The translations under genes and the position numbers were made by a program. From contig WVSL01000008.1 in NCBI GenBank assembly GCA_015689685.1, positions 62,001 to 126,000 of the forward strand: a stretch of DNA of 64,000 bases. Reading direction: 5' to 3'. Source of the DNA: Rhodobacterales bacterium HKCCE2091 (GTDB lineage: Bacteria; Pseudomonadota; Alphaproteobacteria; Rhodobacterales; Rhodobacteraceae). Below the pieces are notes generated by a model, which was not told where the DNA came from, ran no database searches, and saw only the letters and a program-made list of their open reading frames with translations. Below are positions 60,702-64,000 of the stretch, in pieces; position 1 is the stretch's first letter; every line of letters begins with the position of its first letter.

Positions 60702-61766
60702 ATGATCGCCGCGCTCCGCACCTTCCTCTCCGGCGCAATCGTGCTCGTCGCGCTGTTGCCCGCCGCGGTGCCCGGGCGCGCCGACGCCCAGGTGCCGATC
60801 CGGGCGGTGATCGAGCACTGGCAGCACCGGCTCGGCCACGACGGGGACAGGTTCGACGCGGTGATGGTGCCGCCCGGCCGCGAGTTCGCCCTCGCCTGCG
60901 GCAACCACGATGCGCGGCCGTCGCCGGTCACGGCGGAACTCGGCGTGACCGATGCCGGGCCCTACATGTTGAACGTCTCGGTCCCCGCCGCGCTCGTGCC
61001 CGACGCGCGCGACCGCCTGTCCGGCGCGATCCTCGTGATCGAGGGCAGCGACTACGCCCTGCCGGTGATGCGGCGGCACCCCGACCGGCCGCTCTATTTC
61101 GGGCGCATCACCATGACCGACCCGCTGGTCGGCGCGCTTGCCGATCCGTCGACGCTGTTCTCGGTCCTGATGATCGACGGCGAACGGGTGGCGGCGCCGA
61201 ACGTCTGGGGCGTCCCGGTCGACACCGTGCTGCGCCATTGCGTCGGGCTTGCCTCCGCCGATGGCGGGCGGGTGCCGGCGGGCCTGTCGGATTACGAGGC
61301 ACCCGTCTTCGCGCCGCTGTCGAACCGGCCCGCGACCTTCGGGCCGGAACCGCCCTCGCGCCTGCCCCGCTGGCTGCTGGAGCATGTCGGGGACCGCTGC
61401 GGCTGGCATATCGACCTGCGCCAGCGTGCCTTCCAGTTCGAGGATCTCGACGGCGACGGCGAGGGCGACTTCGTCGTCGATTACAACGCGATGGTCTGCG
61501 AGGACACCGCCACCGTCTGCACGGGGAGGGAAGGGTGCGAGATCGAGGTCTGGCTGTCCGGCACCGGCCCCGTCACACCGGCAGACGTGTTCCTCGGCAC
61601 CGCGATTGACCTGCGCCTCGGCGCGTTCGGCGCCCCCGCGCTGGTGGTCTGGGGCGGGGACGGGGCCTGCGAAGACGGCGCCTGCGACGACCCGATCGCC
61701 TGGGACGGCGACGGCTTCGCCCGGCAGAACGATCCCGCCGCGCCGCTCCCTGTTCCCGGCGAATAG
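60702..61766 (+). CDS. Secreted protein with DxDGDG loop (paralog B)
   Basis: A 354-residue secreted protein (signal MIAALRTFLSGAIVLVALLP, cleavage near ADAQ, residue 30). It shares with paralog A the order: an N-terminal beta domain with a single Cys, the Asp loop DLDGDGEGDFVVDYNAMVC, CTGREGCEIEVWLSG and GACEDGACDDPIAWDGDGFARQ. The start follows the stop of paralog A with no gap. Function unknown. Confidence 0.7.
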   Translation: MIAALRTFLSGAIVLVALLPAAVPGRADAQVPIRAVIEHWQHRLGHDGDRFDAVMVPPGREFALACGNHDARPSPVTAELGVTDAGPYMLNVSVPAALVPDARDRLSGAILVIEGSDYALPVMRRHPDRPLYFGRITMTDPLVGALADPSTLFSVLMIDGERVAAPNVWGVPVDTVLRHCVGLASADGGRVPAGLSDYEAPVFAPLSNRPATFGPEPPSRLPRWLLEHVGDRCGWHIDLRQRAFQFEDLDGDGEGDFVVDYNAMVCEDTATVCTGREGCEIEVWLSGTGPVTPADVFLGTAIDLRLGAFGAPALVVWGGDGACEDGACDDPIAWDGDGFARQNDPAAPLPVPGE

Positions 61767-61841
61767 CGGGTCGAACCGCGACGCCTCTCGTTTCCGCCGG
61801 GCATCCGGCTTATGTCGGGGCGACGGGAACAGGAGGGCAGG

Positions 61842-63239
61842 ATGAGCGAACGGGATATCGGACTGGTCGGGCTCGGCACGATGGGCGCGGCCCTGGCGCT
61901 CAACATCGCCGAGAAGGGCTTCGGGGTCGCGGTCTGGAACCGCACGGGCGAACGCACCACCGAGTTCATGGACGAAGCCGGGCCGCTGGCCGCGAACATC
62001 ACCCCGGCCGCGACGCTGGAGGAACTCGTCGCGGCGATCCGACCGCCCCGCGCCGTGCTGCTGATGGTGCCCGCGGGCGACCCGGTGGACCAGCAGATCG
62101 CGGCGCTGACGCCGCTCCTGTCCGACGGCGACCTCATCATCGACGGCGGCAACGCCAACTTCCACGACACCGAACGCCGCAACGCCGAGACCGGCGGTAT
62201 CGGCTTCTTCGGCATCGGCGTGTCCGGCGGCGAGGAAGGCGCGCGTCACGGCCCCGCGATCATGGCCGGCGGCGAGCCGTCCCTGTGGCAGCGGATCGAG
62301 CCGATCCTCAAGGCCATCGCGGCGGATTACGAGGGCGAGCCCTGCGCCGACTGGTTCGGCCCCGGCGGAGCGGGACATTTCGTCAAGACCGTCCACAACG
62401 GGATCGAATACGCCGACATGCAGATGATTGCCGAGGTCTACGGCATCCTGCGCGACGGCATGGGCAAGGGGTCGGACGAGATCGGCACGGTGTTCGAACG
62501 CTGGAACGCGGGCCGACTGCAAAGCTACCTGATCGAGATTTCCGGCATCGTCGCGAAGACGGCGGACACCGCAAGCGGCGGGCCGATCCTCGACGTGATC
62601 GTGGATGCCGCGGGTCAGAAGGGCACCGGCCGCTGGACCGCGATCGAGGCGCAGCACCTCGCCGCGCCGGTGACGGTGATCGAGGCGGCGGTCGCGGCAC
62701 GCAACGTGTCCTCGCGCCGCACGGCGCGGGCGGAGGCGGAGGACCTGTTCGGGACCGGGCCGGAGCCCCTGTCGTCGCTGACTGTCGACGACCTTGAGGC
62801 GGCGCTGACCGCGGGCAAGATCCTCTGCTACAGCCAGGGCTTCGGGATGCTGGCGGCGGCGTCGGACCGGCACGGCTGGAACATGAACCTGCCCGCGGTC
62901 GCGCGGGTCTGGCGCGCGGGCTGCATCATCCGGTCGGGAATGCTCGACGACATGGCCGCGGCGCTGGCCGAGGATCCGGGACGCGCGCTGATGATGGCGC
63001 CGTTCTTCGCCGACATCCTGAAGGACACCCACGGTTCGCTGCGCAAGGTCGTCGCGGAGGCCGCGCGGCACGGCATAGCGGTTCCCGCGCTGTCGGCGGG
63101 GCTGGCCTATTTCGACGGGATGCGGACGGCGCGCGGCACGGCGAACATGATCCAGGGCCAGCGGGACTATTTCGGCCGCCACGGCTTCGCCCGGCTCGAC
63201 GACGGGACCGAGGGCCGGCACGGGCCCTGGGCGGACTGA
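61842..63239 (+). CDS. gnd: 6-phosphogluconate dehydrogenase (decarboxylating)
   Basis: A 465-residue enzyme of the oxidative pentose phosphate pathway, yielding ribulose 5-phosphate and NADPH. Motifs: the NADP site GLGTMG (10-15), VPAGDPVDQQI, IGVSGGEEGARHGPAIMAGG, the catalytic Lys in GAGHFVKTVHNGIEYADMQ and the C-terminal QGQRDYFGRHGF. AGGAGGG precedes ATG 61842. Convergent with the ABC-2 permease gene. Confidence 0.95.
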   Translation: MSERDIGLVGLGTMGAALALNIAEKGFGVAVWNRTGERTTEFMDEAGPLAANITPAATLEELVAAIRPPRAVLLMVPAGDPVDQQIAALTPLLSDGDLIIDGGNANFHDTERRNAETGGIGFFGIGVSGGEEGARHGPAIMAGGEPSLWQRIEPILKAIAADYEGEPCADWFGPGGAGHFVKTVHNGIEYADMQMIAEVYGILRDGMGKGSDEIGTVFERWNAGRLQSYLIEISGIVAKTADTASGGPILDVIVDAAGQKGTGRWTAIEAQHLAAPVTVIEAAVAARNVSSRRTARAEAEDLFGTGPEPLSSLTVDDLEAALTAGKILCYSQGFGMLAAASDRHGWNMNLPAVARVWRAGCIIRSGMLDDMAAALAEDPGRALMMAPFFADILKDTHGSLRKVVAEAARHGIAVPALSAGLAYFDGMRTARGTANMIQGQRDYFGRHGFARLDDGTEGRHGPWAD

Positions 63240-63243
63240 CCGC

Positions 63244-64000
63244 CTAGCGTTCCCGCCGGTAGAGCCAGAGCACGACCGGCGCCAGCACGAGCGTCATCGC
63301 CACCGGCAGCGCGAGCGCGAGCAGGATCGTCCCCGCGCTCGCCGTCCCGGCCATCAGGTCCCTCATCGCGGTCGTCATGTGGCTGACCGGGTTGCGGTCC
63401 ACGAAGGCGCGAAGCCAGCCCGGCATCGTGTCGGGCTGGACCATGATGTTGGATGCGAACACGAGCGGGAACAGCACGGTGAAGCCGAGCGTCATCACCG
63501 TCATCGGCGTCCGGATCAGGAGCCCGAGGACGAGGAACGCCCACCCGGTGCCGAAACCGATGGCCAGGAGCAGGACGAAGGCCCCGATCACGCCGGGCAG
63601 ACCCGCAGGCGGGCGGCAGCCGAGCACCAGCCCGATTCCGAGGATGATGAGCCCTGCGATCAGGTGGCGCAGGATGTCGCCCACCATCAGCCCCGCGAAC
63701 GGCGCGAGCGGCCAGATCGGCAGCGACCGGAACCGGTCGAACAGCCCCTTTCCCAGATCCGTCGACAGGCCCATACCGGAATAGACCGAGTTGAAGATCA
63801 CGGTCTGCACGAGGATGCCGGGCAGCAGGAACTGCAGGTAATCCCCGGTCGATCCCGCCAGCGCGCCGCCGAAGACGAAGGTGAACAGGAGCGTGAACAT
63901 GATCGGCGTCATCACGAGGTCGAACAACTGTTCGGGCACGTGGCGGAACTTCAGCACCGCGCGCCAACCGAAGGTCAGCGCGTTCGAGAAGGCCGAGGGC
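63244..64000 (-). CDS. ABC-2 type transporter permease (partial, 5' end beyond the window)
   Basis: About 252 codons are visible, and the frame stays open to the window edge through SNALTFGWRAVLKFRHVPEQLFD. Six hydrophobic segments and the ABC-2 patterns (FTFVFGGALAGS, GILVQTVIFNSVYSGMGLS, FRSLPIWPLAPFAG, NPVSHMTTAMRDLMAG) identify the DrrB/NodJ-like permease group for antibiotics or lipo-oligosaccharides. The matching ATPase gene would lie further right. The GTG at 63957 is not the true start. Confidence 0.9.
   Translation of the reverse strand, partial: PSAFSNALTFGWRAVLKFRHVPEQLFDLVMTPIMFTLLFTFVFGGALAGSTGDYLQFLLPGILVQTVIFNSVYSGMGLSTDLGKGLFDRFRSLPIWPLAPFAGLMVGDILRHLIAGLIILGIGLVLGCRPPAGLPGVIGAFVLLLAIGFGTGWAFLVLGLLIRTPMTVMTLGFTVLFPLVFASNIMVQPDTMPGWLRAFVDRNPVSHMTTAMRDLMAGTASAGTILLALALPVAMTLVLAPVVLWLYRRER

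Overview
The window is GC-rich, densely coding DNA from an alphaproteobacterium, most likely order Rhodobacterales (Roseobacter/Rhodobacter group). This rests on gene content and order: mrdA-mrdB, hom/glpX/recJ, a MerR-acyl-CoA dehydrogenase-thiolase-FadJ set, NADP-malic enzyme fused to a phosphotransacetylase-like domain, Kdo-type capsule export, and RodA, DmdC-like and ABC-2 family members. It reads as ordinary chromosome with one small mobile scar. No CRISPR array, rRNA or prophage is visible. All assignments come from reading the sequence; no database search was run.

Layout. 1-2.2 kb: end of mrdA, rodA and a 2-hydroxyacid dehydrogenase. 2.3-6.4 kb: an sseB-like gene and a Fe-S uracil-DNA glycosylase on the minus strand, then an arsR/permease pair and nhaA. 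6.5-16.7 kb is an envelope region: capsule-export kpsT and kpsE, kdsA, a BON-MscS channel and an ArnT-like glycosyltransferase on plus. Facing it on minus is a coupled cassette of GT2, a LABN-domain protein, a GT39-like enzyme and two PAP2 phosphatases, probably for sugar and phosphate remodelling of lipid A or undecaprenyl phosphate. 16.9-18.8 kb: a scar between tRNA-Gln(TTG) and tRNA-Glu(TTC), with the 3' stump of a serine recombinase cut by an intact IS5-family element.

18.9-28.5 kb: recJ, a cysteine hydrolase and glpX; a flavin monooxygenase; hom; a small lipoprotein; a TetR regulator coupled to an acetyltransferase; a 1-kb non-coding stretch with 11-bp tandem repeats; and a fatty acid desaturase. 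28.6-36.1 kb: glyA, a threefold ~194-bp repeat array, nadK, maeB, a possible 24-residue Lys-rich peptide and prpE. 36.2-41.2 kb: a tightly coupled nucleoside-salvage operon (cdd-deoA-deoB-add-upp) and a SPOR-domain protein. 41.2-51.5 kb: a degenerate M48-like membrane protein and a beta-oxidation regulon (fadJ-like, cupin, NTF2-like, thiolase, GST, secreted protein, 70-residue protein, acyl-CoA dehydrogenase, two MerR regulators) with recurring LiuR-like operators.

51.6-55.4 kb: two thioesterases and a MATE transporter in one overlapping unit, then pyrD and a DUF952 protein. 55.5-64 kb: a periplasmic 5'-nucleotidase behind a clear PHO box, a DUF1127-like peptide, a YedK/HMCES-type protein, a small secreted protein, an M15-like protein, two adjacent secreted paralogs with Asp-rich DxDGDG loops, gnd, and an ABC-2 permease running off the end.

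Most genes sit in translationally coupled operons (ATGA/GTGA overlaps). A GC hairpin plus ATATTT element recurs at five places in spacers and is the clearest unexplained dispersed signal. No wholly new multi-gene system is obvious. The best candidates for new biology are the MerR-controlled acyl-CoA operon with its two unknown proteins, the envelope cassette, the secreted paralog pair and the repeat family.
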